From: Asaia bogorensis
GTDB lineage: Bacteria > Pseudomonadota > Alphaproteobacteria > Acetobacterales > Acetobacteraceae
DNA length: 64,000 nt
Assembly: GCF_900465345.1 (NCBI RefSeq)
Contig: NZ_UEGO01000012.1
Location: 1-64,000, forward strand
Direction of reading: 5' to 3'
Shown here: piece by piece, positions 16,596 to 29,031 of the stretch
Position numbering within the stretch: position 1 is the first letter of the stretch
Layout: each line of letters opens with the position of its first letter
Position numbers and translations under genes: made by a program
The notes under the pieces: generated by a model
The model's input: the letters and a program-made list of their open reading frames with translations, nothing else
Database searches by the model: none
What the model was told of the DNA's origin: nothing

Positions 16596-18296
16596 TCAGC
16601 TTTCCTGTGTTTCGCGCATCCAGACTGCGGCATTGCCCGGCAGGAAGCCCGGCTTCTCGATAGGGTGGCTGGCCAGAATGATGTCGCCCTTTGGAAGATA
16701 GACAGGATCGCTGCCACAGTTCAGCACGACGCGGATCGGGCCATTCGTGAACTCGACCACGTTGCGGCGTTCCTCCGCCCAGCTGAGTTCACCATGACCG
16801 AGCCCGGCGGCTTTACGTTCGGCAAGCAGCGCGCGATAGAGCGCGAGTGTTGAGTCAGGGTCCTTTTCCTCTACCGAGACCGCATAGTTCTTGTAGTGAT
16901 CGGGCTGGGGCAGCCAGAGTTTGCCTGTTTCATTGAAGCCGAGCGATGGCCCCTTGTCGCTCCACGGCAGGGGGATTCGGCAACCGTCGCGACCGATTTC
17001 CTTGCCATCGGTGCGGAAAAAGGCGGGATCCTGCCGGTACTTCCGGTCCAGCGTGGTGTGATCCGGCAGGCCAAGCTCTTCTCCCTGATACAACGTGGCT
17101 GAACCAGGCAGGGCAAGCGTCATGAAGATCACGGCCCGTGCCCTGCGCAGGCCGAGCGCCTCGTCAGGTTGCTCATGAGCCGCATCGATTCCCTGCGGGC
17201 GTGCGCCGGCGTCCTTCAGGCCCAGCCGTGAGGCATGGCGTACGGTGTCATGGTTGGACATGACCCATGCTGTTATGGCGCCAACCTTATGCATGGCCTC
17301 AAGGGAGTCGGTGATGATTTCTCGATACTTGGCAGCGTTCCAGCGACAGAGGAGATAGTCGAAGTTGAATGTCTGCTGCATCTCGTCGGGTCGGACGTAG
17401 CGTGCAAGGCGTGAGAGCGGCTTGACCCAGGCCTCGGCAATCAGCATCCGGTCACCGGGGTAACTGGCCAGAAGCTTATGCCAGCTGCGATAGATTTCAT
17501 GCACGCCGTCGCGGTCCCACATGGGGGCGTCGCTCGGGGTCTTGTCGTCATCCTCGCCCACCATCGTGGCGCGCTCGGTATAGGGCGGAAGGCCTTTTTC
17601 CTTGATCAGACCGTGAGCCACGTCGATGCGGAAGCCGTCGACGCCGCGATCCAGCCAGAAACGCAGTACGGACTCGAATTCTGTCCGGACCTCGGGATTG
17701 TCCCAGTTCAGGTCGGGCTGACAGCTATCGAACAGATGCAGATACCATTGCCGGGGTTTGCCGTCCTCGCGCTCAGGTTCACGTGTCCAGGCGATCCCGC
17801 CAAAGACGCTCTGCCAGTTATTGGGTGGCTCATCGCCATTCTCTCCCTTGCCGTCGCGAAACAGATAACGCGCACGGGCGACACTACCGGGTTCGGAAGC
17901 CATGGCTTCCTTGAACCAGACATGCTGATCGGAGGTATGGTTGGGCACCATGTCGGCAATGACGCGCAGACCATGATCATGCGCCTGCTTGATCAGCGCT
18001 TCGTAGTCATCGACCGTGCCGAAAATCGGGTCGATCTTTCGATAATCGGAAATGTCGTAACCCGCATCCCCCTGCGGGGACTGGAAGCAGGGCGAGATCC
18101 ACAAGGCGTCGATCCCGAGATGCTCGAGATAGGGCATATGGCTGATGATGCCGGGTAGATCGCCGATGCCATCACCATTGGAGTCTGCAAACGAGCGTGG
18201 ATAGACCTGGTAAATGACCGCGTCTTTCCACCAGACAGGATTTGAACCGTTCTGAGACATCGCATTGTTTTCCATGAGATTAGTCTCAGGAAACAT
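16596..18296 (-). CDS. GH13 alpha-glucosidase (oligo-1,6-glucosidase type)
   Basis: A glycoside hydrolase family 13 enzyme of up to 566 aa. The four conserved regions are present: DMVPNHTSD, GFRIDVAHG with nucleophile Asp225, LIAEAW with the acid/base Glu, and MSNHDTVRH with the transition-state Asp. The start WWKDAVIYQVYPRSF is typical of alpha-glucosidase, oligo-1,6-glucosidase and trehalose-6-phosphate hydrolase. No signal peptide was seen, so it is cytosolic. Three ATGs (18296, 18275, 18260) are possible and none has a clear ribosome binding site. It is co-directional with a sugar/polyol binding protein 116 nt upstream, suggesting use of imported alpha-glucosides such as sucrose, maltose or isomaltose. 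Confidence 0.9.
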   Translation of the reverse strand: MFPETNLMENNAMSQNGSNPVWWKDAVIYQVYPRSFADSNGDGIGDLPGIISHMPYLEHLGIDALWISPCFQSPQGDAGYDISDYRKIDPIFGTVDDYEALIKQAHDHGLRVIADMVPNHTSDQHVWFKEAMASEPGSVARARYLFRDGKGENGDEPPNNWQSVFGGIAWTREPEREDGKPRQWYLHLFDSCQPDLNWDNPEVRTEFESVLRFWLDRGVDGFRIDVAHGLIKEKGLPPYTERATMVGEDDDKTPSDAPMWDRDGVHEIYRSWHKLLASYPGDRMLIAEAWVKPLSRLARYVRPDEMQQTFNFDYLLCRWNAAKYREIITDSLEAMHKVGAITAWVMSNHDTVRHASRLGLKDAGARPQGIDAAHEQPDEALGLRRARAVIFMTLALPGSATLYQGEELGLPDHTTLDRKYRQDPAFFRTDGKEIGRDGCRIPLPWSDKGPSLGFNETGKLWLPQPDHYKNYAVSVEEKDPDSTLALYRALLAERKAAGLGHGELSWAEERRNVVEFTNGPIRVVLNCGSDPVYLPKGDIILASHPIEKPGFLPGNAAVWMRETQES

Positions 18297-18338
18297 CTGG
18301 CTGGCAGCCGGGTTGGGTCAGTCACACTAAATTGCACC

Positions 18339-18368
18339 GATCCACCCACCCCGCGGGATGGATGGATC
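18339..18368 (-). terminator. Hairpin between binding protein and GH13 genes
   Basis: Two 14-nt arms (18339-18352 and 18355-18368) around GC form a long stem. On the minus-strand RNA all positions pair if two G-U wobbles are allowed; on the plus strand two mismatches remain. This asymmetry suggests a minus-strand RNA structure just after the binding-protein gene, either a terminator or a processing stem giving unequal expression of the two genes. Confidence 0.55.
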
Positions 18369-18412
18369 GCAGATTTCAGATCAATTGCCGCCAGACAAAA
18401 GGCGAGGACGAC

Positions 18413-19726
18413 TTACTTCTGATACCCCGCCTGACGGATGACGCGATTGGTGGCGGCATTGGCGGCTGAAAGGCCAGCGTCAACGGTGGTTGAGCCTGCC
18501 AGAACAGAGGCGATTGTCTGGCCAACCTGCGTGCCGATGCCCTGGAACGGGGTGATATCGACAAACTGAGCCCCGACATAGGGGCGCGGCTGGGCCGTCT
18601 GGCCTGAGGGGTTCGAGCTTTCGATGGCCTTCAGCACGAAAGAAGAGAAGGGTGCGACCTTCTGGTATTCAGCAGACTGATAGGACGAGCTGCGCGTGCC
18701 GGGGGGAATATTCACCCAGCCATCCGTCTTGGCCACAAGCTGGATATATTCCTTGGACGTCGCCCACTGGATGAACGTGCTGGCGGCCTCGGCATGGGTG
18801 GACGATGCCGGAATGGCAAGGTTCCACGACCAGAGCCAGGTCGGACCACCCTTGAAACTGCCGGTGGGCAGGGAGGCAAAACCGACCTTGTCAGCCACAG
18901 AACTCTGCTTGGGGTCGAATACCGTGCCCGCTGCACTGGTGGCATCGACCCAGATGGCGCAATGCCCGGTGGCGAAGAGGGACAGGTTCTCATTGAACCC
19001 GTTTGCACTGGCACCCGGCGGGCCGAAATGCTTGAGTATGGAGCTGTAATAGGTGATGGCGTTATGCCAGGCCGGGGTATTGAGCGTCGGTTTCCAGCTC
19101 ATATCGAACCACTGGCCGCCAAAGCTCGTGACCATGGTGGTGACCACCGTCATGTTTTCGCCCCAGCCCGGTTTGCCGCGCAGGCAGATGCCATAGGTAT
19201 CGGTCGATTTGTCGGTCGTCTTGGCGGCAAAGTCGCGGATCTGGTCCCAGCTTGGCGTTTCGGGCATCGTGATCCCGGCCTTGGCGAAGAGATCCTTGCG
19301 ATAAAGCGTCATGACGCTCTCGGCATAGAAGGGCAGGGCATAGACCTTGCCTTCGTAGCTCACGCTCTCACGCACAGGCGCGATGATGTCCGGCAGGTCA
19401 TAGGCAGCAGACAGATTATCGAATTTATAGAGCCAGCCCTGCTTCGCCCAGAGCGGAACCTCGTAATTGCCGATGGTGAGGATGTCGAACTGACCGGCAT
19501 GAGTAGCAATATCGGTCGTCACGCGCTGACGCAGCACGTTTTCCTCAAGCGTGACCCAGTTGAGATGGATATCGGGATGCGCCTTCTCGAATACGCCCGA
19601 CAGCTTGCGCATCTCGATCATCTGCACGTTGTTGACGGTCGCAATCGTCAGGGTCGTATCGGCCTTGGCCTGGGCGCCAAGTCCCAGCCCGAGGGCGGCG
19701 CTGGCCAGAAGCAGGGATTTCTTCAT
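18413..19726 (-). CDS. ABC transporter sugar/polyol-binding protein (orphan)
   Basis: A 437-aa periplasmic solute-binding protein. A signal peptide covers about residues 1-22 (MKKSLLLASAALGLGLGAQA). The mature part (TLTIATVNNVQMIEMRKLS, then FDILTIGNYEVPLWAKQGW) resembles the sorbitol/mannitol-binding protein SmoE of the MalE-like group. The frame is open far upstream, but ATG 19726 gives a proper signal peptide and has an AAGGACAG site 8 nt before it. No permease or ATPase genes lie nearby, so it must work with a system encoded elsewhere, serve in sensing, or be a relic. The GH13 gene follows on the same strand. Confidence 0.88.
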   Translation of the reverse strand: MKKSLLLASAALGLGLGAQAKADTTLTIATVNNVQMIEMRKLSGVFEKAHPDIHLNWVTLEENVLRQRVTTDIATHAGQFDILTIGNYEVPLWAKQGWLYKFDNLSAAYDLPDIIAPVRESVSYEGKVYALPFYAESVMTLYRKDLFAKAGITMPETPSWDQIRDFAAKTTDKSTDTYGICLRGKPGWGENMTVVTTMVTSFGGQWFDMSWKPTLNTPAWHNAITYYSSILKHFGPPGASANGFNENLSLFATGHCAIWVDATSAAGTVFDPKQSSVADKVGFASLPTGSFKGGPTWLWSWNLAIPASSTHAEAASTFIQWATSKEYIQLVAKTDGWVNIPPGTRSSSYQSAEYQKVAPFSSFVLKAIESSNPSGQTAQPRPYVGAQFVDITPFQGIGTQVGQTIASVLAGSTTVDAGLSAANAATNRVIRQAGYQK

Positions 19727-20258
19727 GTGGGCTGTCCTTGGAAAAACTCTGGTGAGGTAAGGCGCCAGGATCGGTTCTGGCTGGCAGCAGAGATGTCTGC
19801 CATGCGGGACAGGCGAAGCCATGTTCCGCGAGCGAGCTGGGTTAAATGTAACAGGTATGGCCCGCCGCCAGACGCTCGAGGAGGCGTGAACCAGGCAAGG
19901 TGATGTCAGGGCCGTTAATGGCTGAAACGATATGATGCCTGAGCATGGGCTACGTGACTCTTGGCGTTCGGGTTCCTGCGCCGCATTCCCTGAGGAAACG
20001 CGCCAGCACACGCTGTCATCCTTTCGGCAAATTAACAAGAAGATGACAAGCTCGTAACATGAATGTGTTATGCATGTCCGTGCCCAGTGGAAAGCGTGGG
20101 CATTGGCAGGTCGCCTTTCAGGGCGAGAGCTGTAGAGGCTCTGTAACAATGCATACAATCTGTAGTGCTTTCGCCCTAGTTCTCCGCATTCTTCTTGCTA
20201 ATACGGAGGTCAAGGACATCGTTTTTGGTGTCTTCACAAATATAGGAAGTCGACGAGC
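19727..20258. other. Divergent promoter region, no gene seen
   Basis: About 530 bases between divergent genes at 19726 and 20259. Open frames here lack family resemblance and start signals. The palindromic GTTAAATGTAAC near 19840 is a possible operator or promoter element for the binding-protein gene. The last 60 bases before 20259 are less GC-rich and probably carry the leader of the Spy-like gene. Confidence 0.4.
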
Positions 20259-20798
20259 ATGATCTCGAAGAAAACTTTCTGCATGTTGGCGCTGGCTGCC
20301 GCGCCTTCTTTTGCGGCGATCGCTTATGCGCATGCACCTGCTCCCGTACCGAACGGTCCTGTTCCCCCGCCGCCGGGCCATATGGGCATGATGATGCCCC
20401 CGCCGCTGATGGGCATGCTGCGCGGTGTTGATCTGACAAAGGAGCAGCGCGACAAGATCCATGCTCTCATGCATGCCCACCGTCAGGATCGTCGCGAGGC
20501 GATGCACCAGCGTCGTGATCTGGACACCCAGATTGGCGCCCTGCTTCTTGCCAAGGGGCCTGTCGACAAGGCGAAGCTCGATGGGCTGATCAAGCAGAAG
20601 GAGGCCCTGAATGCCAAGGATGAAGAGGCGATGGCCGCCGATGCCGTGGCGATCCATGATGTTCTGACACCCGAGCAGCTCGACAAGGCCCGCGTGACGC
20701 AGGATAAGCTCGACGCGCTTGAAGGCCAGATCCGTGATCTGCTGCGTCCCCCCCATGTAAAGGGCGCCGCCGACAAGGATGACGACGACGCACCCTGA
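20259..20798 (+). CDS. Spy/CpxP-like periplasmic protein
   Basis: A 179-aa exported protein. The signal peptide runs to about residue 24 (cleavage after AIAYA). A proline- and methionine-rich stretch follows (PPPPGHMGMMMPPPLMGM), then a long helical part with LTKEQRDKIHALMHAH and a second LTPEQLDKARV segment. These two LT-x-x-Q motifs are typical of the Spy/CpxP and periplasmic metal-sensor fold, which acts as a chaperone or stress sensor. The His/Met-rich N-terminal segment hints at metal contact, an inference. It stands alone, followed by a terminator. Confidence 0.75.
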   Translation: MISKKTFCMLALAAAPSFAAIAYAHAPAPVPNGPVPPPPGHMGMMMPPPLMGMLRGVDLTKEQRDKIHALMHAHRQDRREAMHQRRDLDTQIGALLLAKGPVDKAKLDGLIKQKEALNAKDEEAMAADAVAIHDVLTPEQLDKARVTQDKLDALEGQIRDLLRPPHVKGAADKDDDDAP

Positions 20799-20924
20799 TC
20801 CTGCAACGCCGCGAGGTGCTGCCGAGGGGGCGGGTAGCTGCCCCTGAAGGTCGGGTCCATGACGATCAGTGCTGCTCAGCTTGTGTTGGTCGGGCGGCCT
20901 GATTGATGTGTGACCGGGAAGAAG

Positions 20925-20967
20925 AGGGGCAGGTGGAGCGGATCGCTGTCCTGCCTGCCCCTTTTTC
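20925..20967 (+). terminator. Intrinsic terminator
   Basis: AGGGGCAGG (20925-20933) pairs with CCTGCCCCT (20954-20962), followed by a T-run (TTTT). It lies 126 nt after the Spy-like gene and before the ffh promoter, so it isolates the two transcription units. Confidence 0.7.
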
Positions 20968-21018
20968 TGTCATCGTGATGCTGAAACGAGGGCAGGCGGG
21001 CGCAGGGCAGGTTTTGCC

Positions 21019-21095
21019 TTGACTTTGCCGCCCCACCCCTTTAGCTCCCTGTCCAGATTTGAAACGCCACCTCGCGAAGACTCGCGCAGTGGCGT
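21019..21095 (+). promoter_or_regulatory. ffh promoter and leader hairpin
   Basis: TTGACT at 21019-21024 with TTAGCT about 16 nt later could be the ffh promoter. Downstream, ACGCCAC (21064-21070) pairs with GTGGCGT (21089-21095), and inside CGCG pairs with CGCG around AAGACT. This two-step stem, followed by CTTTCTGTT, lies 26 nt before the GTG start. It may be a leader regulator or attenuator; the nested perfect stems are unlikely to be chance. Confidence 0.5.
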
Positions 21096-21121
21096 CTTTC
21101 TGTTGCTTATAAGGGTTCAAC

Positions 21122-22519
21122 GTGTTCGACACGCTTTCTGGCAAGCTTTCCGGTGTATTTGAGGGTCTGTCCAAGCGCGGCAGGCTGTCCGAGGCGGATG
21201 TTGCCGAAGCGATGCGTGAAGTGCGTCTGGCTATGCTGGATGCCGACGTGGCGCTCCCCGTTGTGCGTGACTTCGTCAACAAGGTGAAGGAAAAGGCCGT
21301 CGGGACGGAGGTGCTCGAAAGCATTTCTCCCGGTCAGGCTGTTGCCAAGATCGTCAATGATGCCCTGATCGAGGCGCTTGGCGGTGCGGGCAATGTGCCG
21401 CTGAACCTTGCTGCTGCGGCTCCGGTGCCCGTCCTGATGGTCGGTCTGCAGGGCTCGGGCAAGACCACGACATCGGGCAAGATTGCCCTGCGCCTTCTGA
21501 CCCGTGAGCGCAAGCGCGTTCTGCTGGCCTCGCTCGACGTGCAGCGTCCTGCCGCGCAGCTCCAGCTTCAGCAGTTGGCCGAGCGCGTCGGCGTGGGCTC
21601 GCTTCCCATCATCGCTGGCCAGCAGCCTGTCGAGATTGCGAAGCGCGCTCTCGAGACGGGTCGTCGCGAAGGCTATGACGTCGTCATTCTCGATACGGCA
21701 GGTCGTCTGTCGATCGACGAAGCCCTGATGCAGGAAGTGCGCGACGTACGTGACGCGACCAGTCCGGTCGAGACGCTGCTCGTGGTCGATGCCATGACGG
21801 GTCAGGACGCGGTGAACACCGCGCAGCGCTTCAACGAGGCGGTCGGCATCACCGGTGTCGTCATGACCCGTATGGATGGCGATGCGCGTGGTGGTGCGGC
21901 GCTGTCGATGCGTGCCATCACCGGTGCGCCCATCAAGCTGGTGGGTCTGGGCGAAAAGCTCGAGGCGCTGGACGATTTCTATCCCGAGCGTGTGGCTGGT
22001 CGTATTCTCGGCCTTGGCGATATCGCCGGGCTGGTCGAGAAGGCCAGCGAGACGCTCGACCATGAAGAGAGCGAACGCGTCGCCAAGAAGATGATGGCGG
22101 GCAAGTTCGACCTCGACGATTATGCCTCGCAGCTGCGTCAGATCGGCAAGATGGGCTCCATCTCCGGTATCATCGGCATGCTGCCCGGTATGGGTAAGCT
22201 GAAGGACAAGCTTGGCGATCAGGATCTCGATACCTCGATCTTCCGGCGTCATCAGGCCATCATTTCCTCGATGACCAAGGACGAACGCAAGACGCCCTCG
22301 ATCATCAAGGCCTCCCGCAAGAAGCGTATTGCTGCCGGTTCCGGCACGACGGTTCAGGAGGTCAACAAGTTGCTCAAGCAGTTTGACGACATGTCCACCA
22401 TCATGAAGCGCATCAGCAAGATGGGCCTCGGTGGCATGAAGCAGATGCTTTCCGGTCTCATGTCGGGCGGTGCTCCCGGCGGGCGGCCCGGCGGTGGCTT
22501 TGGCGGCCCGCGTCGCTAA
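21122..22519 (+). CDS. ffh: Signal recognition particle protein Ffh
   Basis: A 465-aa SRP GTPase that binds 4.5S RNA and signal sequences of nascent membrane proteins and delivers ribosomes to FtsY. After the N-terminal helical bundle, the GTPase domain has the P-loop GLQGSGKTTT, then DTAGRLS and TRMDGDARGG. The methionine-rich M domain (about residues 300-450) includes GSGTTVQEVNKLLKQF and a Met/Gly-rich tail. The start is GTG with AAGGG upstream; length and N-terminus (FDTLSGKLSGVF) match the family. It opens a run with ribosome genes. Confidence 0.98.
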   Translation: MFDTLSGKLSGVFEGLSKRGRLSEADVAEAMREVRLAMLDADVALPVVRDFVNKVKEKAVGTEVLESISPGQAVAKIVNDALIEALGGAGNVPLNLAAAAPVPVLMVGLQGSGKTTTSGKIALRLLTRERKRVLLASLDVQRPAAQLQLQQLAERVGVGSLPIIAGQQPVEIAKRALETGRREGYDVVILDTAGRLSIDEALMQEVRDVRDATSPVETLLVVDAMTGQDAVNTAQRFNEAVGITGVVMTRMDGDARGGAALSMRAITGAPIKLVGLGEKLEALDDFYPERVAGRILGLGDIAGLVEKASETLDHEESERVAKKMMAGKFDLDDYASQLRQIGKMGSISGIIGMLPGMGKLKDKLGDQDLDTSIFRRHQAIISSMTKDERKTPSIIKASRKKRIAAGSGTTVQEVNKLLKQFDDMSTIMKRISKMGLGGMKQMLSGLMSGGAPGGRPGGGFGGPRR

Positions 22520-22569
22520 CCCCAACCGGCATGATTTTCACATAGTTTTCGATACCCTGGAGTAAAAAT

Positions 22570-22905
22570 ATGAGCGTTAAGATCCGCCTTTCGCGCGCTG
22601 GTGCCAAGAAGCGTCCGTACTACCACATCGTGATTGCTGACAGCCGTAGCCCCCGCGATGGCCGCTTCATCGAGAAGGTTGGCGCCTACAACCCGATGCT
22701 GCCTTCCGACCATGCTGACCGCATCCGTCTGAACGACGAGCGCATCAAGCACTGGCTGTCGAACGGTGCGCAGGCGACCGATCGCGTTGCCCGCTTCCTT
22801 GGCAATGCCGGCCTGATCGAGAAGCCCGTTTACAACGAGCAGCCCAAGCAGTCCGCGCCGAAGAAGCGCGCCCAGGAGCGTGCAGCCGCCAAGGCCGCAG
22901 CCTGA
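22570..22905 (+). CDS. rpsP: 30S ribosomal protein S16
   Basis: A 111-aa S16 protein of the small subunit. The N-terminus [20 protein letters not shown] and the region [13 protein letters not shown] are diagnostic. The C-terminus is extended by an Ala/Lys-rich tail ([14 protein letters not shown]), common in alphaproteobacteria. A GGAG site precedes the ATG. It lies 50 nt after ffh and 31 nt before rimM. Confidence 0.98.
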   Translation: MSVKIRLSRAGAKKRPYYHIVIADSRSPRDGRFIEKVGAYNPMLPSDHADRIRLNDERIKHWLSNGAQATDRVARFLGNAGLIEKPVYNEQPKQSAPKKRAQERAAAKAAA

Positions 22906-22936
22906 GCCATAGACCAGGGATAGGCTTCAGTATTCC

Positions 22937-23521
22937 ATGACGACCGTCAGCGCCCCTTCGGATGTATCGAAAGATATTCTGGTCGCGACCGTGGGCAGGC
23001 CCCATGGCGTGAAGGGGCTCGTGCATCTTTTCGCGGCAACCGATGATCCGGCTTCGGTCGAGGATATCGGGGCATTGCATGACGAGAAGGGGCGCGTATG
23101 GCGGGCGGAATGGCAGGGTCATGGCATCGCGCGTCTGTTCGACGCGTCGGGTCGCCCCGTTACCGACCGCGATGAAGCGTCGCGTCTCGTGAACCTCAAG
23201 CTCTATGTCGGCCGGGACTGCCTGCCCGATACGGATGAGGACGAGTTCTATCATGCCGATCTGATCGGGCTGCGCGCCGAAACCCGCGAGGGCACGGTGC
23301 TGGGCACGGTTGCGGTCATTCATGATTACGGCGCGGGTGTCAGCCTCGAAATCACGGCCGCAGGGCAGGATGGCAAGGGTCAGGATCTGATCGTGCCCTT
23401 CACCCATGCCTGTGTGCCCGAAATCCTGTTCGATCAGGGCCGGATCATTGTCGAGCCGCCGCATGAGGTGGAAGTCGAGGGTGATCTGTCGGGCAAGGCC
23501 GATGTGGCGGTGCGTTCATGA
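22937..23521 (+). CDS. rimM: Ribosome maturation factor RimM
   Basis: A 194-aa 16S rRNA processing factor that assists 30S head assembly and binds S19. The N-terminal barrel opens with [18 protein letters not shown], the RimM signature. The PRC-barrel part contains [16 protein letters not shown] and ends with [21 protein letters not shown]. Its stop overlaps the trmD start (ATGA). Confidence 0.96.
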   Translation: MTTVSAPSDVSKDILVATVGRPHGVKGLVHLFAATDDPASVEDIGALHDEKGRVWRAEWQGHGIARLFDASGRPVTDRDEASRLVNLKLYVGRDCLPDTDEDEFYHADLIGLRAETREGTVLGTVAVIHDYGAGVSLEITAAGQDGKGQDLIVPFTHACVPEILFDQGRIIVEPPHEVEVEGDLSGKADVAVRS

Positions 23522-24219
23522 CCTGGCGCGCTGACATTCTCACCCTTTTCCCGGACATGTTTCCGGGGCCGCTGGGGTTCTCCCTGGCGGGGCGGGCGCT
23601 TGAAGAAGGCGTCTGGTCTCTGGGTGTGCATGATCTGCGTGACTTTGGACGTGGGCGTCATCGCGCCGTGGATGACACGCCATTCGGCGGTGGTGCGGGC
23701 ATGGTGCTTCGGGCCGATGTGGTTGCCGAAGCGCTGGACTCGATCGAGGCCGATGGCCGACCGGTCATCTACCCGACGCCGCGTGGCGCGCGCCTGACAC
23801 AGGCGCAGTCGCGCGAGTTCGCGTCGGGTGACGGGGTTGTGGTGCTGTGCGGGCGCTTCGAGGGCGTTGACGAGCGTGTTCTGGAGCGACGCAATGTCGT
23901 GCAGATTTCGCTTGGCGATTTCGTGCTGTCGGGCGGGGAAATCCCTGCCTATGCACTGCTCGATTCCTGCGTGCGCCTTCTGCCCGGTGTGATGGGGTCC
24001 GAGCTGAGCGATGCCGAAGAGAGCTTCGGTGACGGTCTGCTTGAATACCCGCATTACACCAAGCCAGCCTCATGGGATGGCATGGATGTGCCGGACATCC
24101 TGCTTTCTGGACATCATGCTGCGATTGCGGCCTGGCGTCACGAGCAGGCCTGCCTTGTGACACAGGCCAGACGCCCCGACCTCTGGGCGGCCTATGCTGA
24201 AGCCAAGACCAACAGATAA
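23518..24219 (+). CDS. trmD: tRNA (guanine-N1)-methyltransferase TrmD
   Basis: A 233-aa SPOUT methyltransferase that makes m1G37 in tRNAs to prevent frameshifting. Typical segments are [46 protein letters not shown] and [15 protein letters not shown], the last forming the SAM-binding trefoil knot. It is translationally coupled to rimM by a 4-nt overlap and lies 25 nt before rplS. Confidence 0.98.
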   Translation: MTWRADILTLFPDMFPGPLGFSLAGRALEEGVWSLGVHDLRDFGRGRHRAVDDTPFGGGAGMVLRADVVAEALDSIEADGRPVIYPTPRGARLTQAQSREFASGDGVVVLCGRFEGVDERVLERRNVVQISLGDFVLSGGEIPAYALLDSCVRLLPGVMGSELSDAEESFGDGLLEYPHYTKPASWDGMDVPDILLSGHHAAIAAWRHEQACLVTQARRPDLWAAYAEAKTNR

Positions 24220-24244
24220 ATTTTCGTTTTCTCGGAGAAGTACC

Positions 24245-24625
24245 ATGAACATTGTCCAGCAGTATGAGGCGCGCGAAATCGAGCGTCTGACCGCCGCCCG
24301 TCCGGTTCCCGAATTCCAGGCCGGTGACACCGTGCGCGTTGGCGTGCGCGTTGTTGAAGGCACGCGTGAGCGCGTACAGGCCTATGAAGGCGTTGTGATT
24401 GCCCGTTCCAACAAGGGCCTGAACAGCAACTTCACGGTTCGCAAGATTTCGAACGGTGAAGGCGTTGAGCGTATCTTCCCGCTCTACTCCCCCTCCATCG
24501 CCGAGATCGCTGTTGTCCGTCGCGGCAAGGTGCGTCGTGCAAAGCTGTATTACCTGCGTGAGCGTAGCGGCAAGTCGGCTCGTATTGCCGAGCGTCCCCG
24601 TGACGTTGCCAAGACGGCTTCCTAA
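24245..24625 (+). CDS. rplS: 50S ribosomal protein L19
   Basis: A 126-aa L19 protein at the 30S-50S interface. Signature segments are [30 protein letters not shown] and [28 protein letters not shown]. The frame is open upstream from 24194, but ATG 24245 is chosen because GGAGAAG precedes it and the N-terminus [15 protein letters not shown] matches the family. Only 41 nt separate it from leuC. Confidence 0.98.
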   Translation: MNIVQQYEAREIERLTAARPVPEFQAGDTVRVGVRVVEGTRERVQAYEGVVIARSNKGLNSNFTVRKISNGEGVERIFPLYSPSIAEIAVVRRGKVRRAKLYYLRERSGKSARIAERPRDVAKTAS

Positions 24626-24666
24626 ATCAGGATAGTCGAAACCGGTTCATGACAAAGGAGAGTACG

Positions 24667-26066
<1,400 letters not shown>

Positions 26067-26067
<1 letters not shown>

Positions 26068-26695
26068 TGGACAAGTTCACCACACTCACCGCCATTGCGG
26101 CCCCGATGCCGGTCGAGAACATCGACACGGACCAGATTATCCCGGCACGTTTTCTCAAGACCATCCAGCGCAGCGGCCTTGGCAAGAACGCCTTTGCCGC
26201 GCAGCGCTACAACGAGGATGGGTCGGAGAAGCCGGAATTCGTGCTGAATCGCGAGCCTTACCGCCAGGCCGAGATTCTGGTCACGCTGGACAATTTCGGC
26301 TGCGGGTCCTCGCGTGAACACGCGCCCTGGGCGCTGCTGGATTTCGGTATCCGCTGCGTGATTGCGCCGAGCTTTGCAGATATCTTCTTCAATAACTGCT
26401 TCAAGAACGGGATCCTCCCGATCCGTCTGCCGCGCGAAATCTGTGAGAGCCTCATGGAAGATGCGCAGATGGGGGCCAATGCCCGCATCACTGTCGATCT
26501 TGAGAAGCAGGTCGTTCAGCGCCCCGATGGCAGCACCATTGCCTTTGATGTTGATGCGTTTCGCAAGCACATGCTGATCGAGGGGCTCGATGATATCGGG
26601 CAGACCCTGCAGCATGACAGTGCCATCGCGTCCTTCGAGCAGAAGCGTCAGAGAGATGAATCCTGGCGCCCCACCATTGTGATGGAGACGGTTTC

Positions 26696-26699
<4 letters not shown>
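26067..26699 (+). CDS. leuD: 3-isopropylmalate dehydratase small subunit
   Basis: A 210-aa small subunit of isopropylmalate isomerase. Diagnostic segments are [36 protein letters not shown] and [11 protein letters not shown]. The ATG shares one base with the leuC stop (TAATG), and the leuB GTG overlaps its own stop by 4 nt, so leuCDB is tightly coupled. Confidence 0.98.
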
Positions 26700-29027
<2,328 letters not shown>

Positions 29028-29031
29028 GGCA

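Noticed and set aside
18794-19903. 369-codon open frame opposite the binding protein
   Set aside because: The minus-strand frame has a signal peptide, a ribosome binding site and family motifs; this one runs past its start into the promoter.
20799-21018. Possible 4.5S SRP RNA near ffh
   Set aside because: The conserved GGTCAGG...GGAAG...AGCAGCC core was looked for and not found; only a terminator and small stems are present.
21107-22525. 472-codon open frame opposite ffh
   Set aside because: It mirrors ffh almost exactly on the other strand, has His/Arg/Asp-rich low-quality composition and no family likeness. It arises from the codon bias of ffh.
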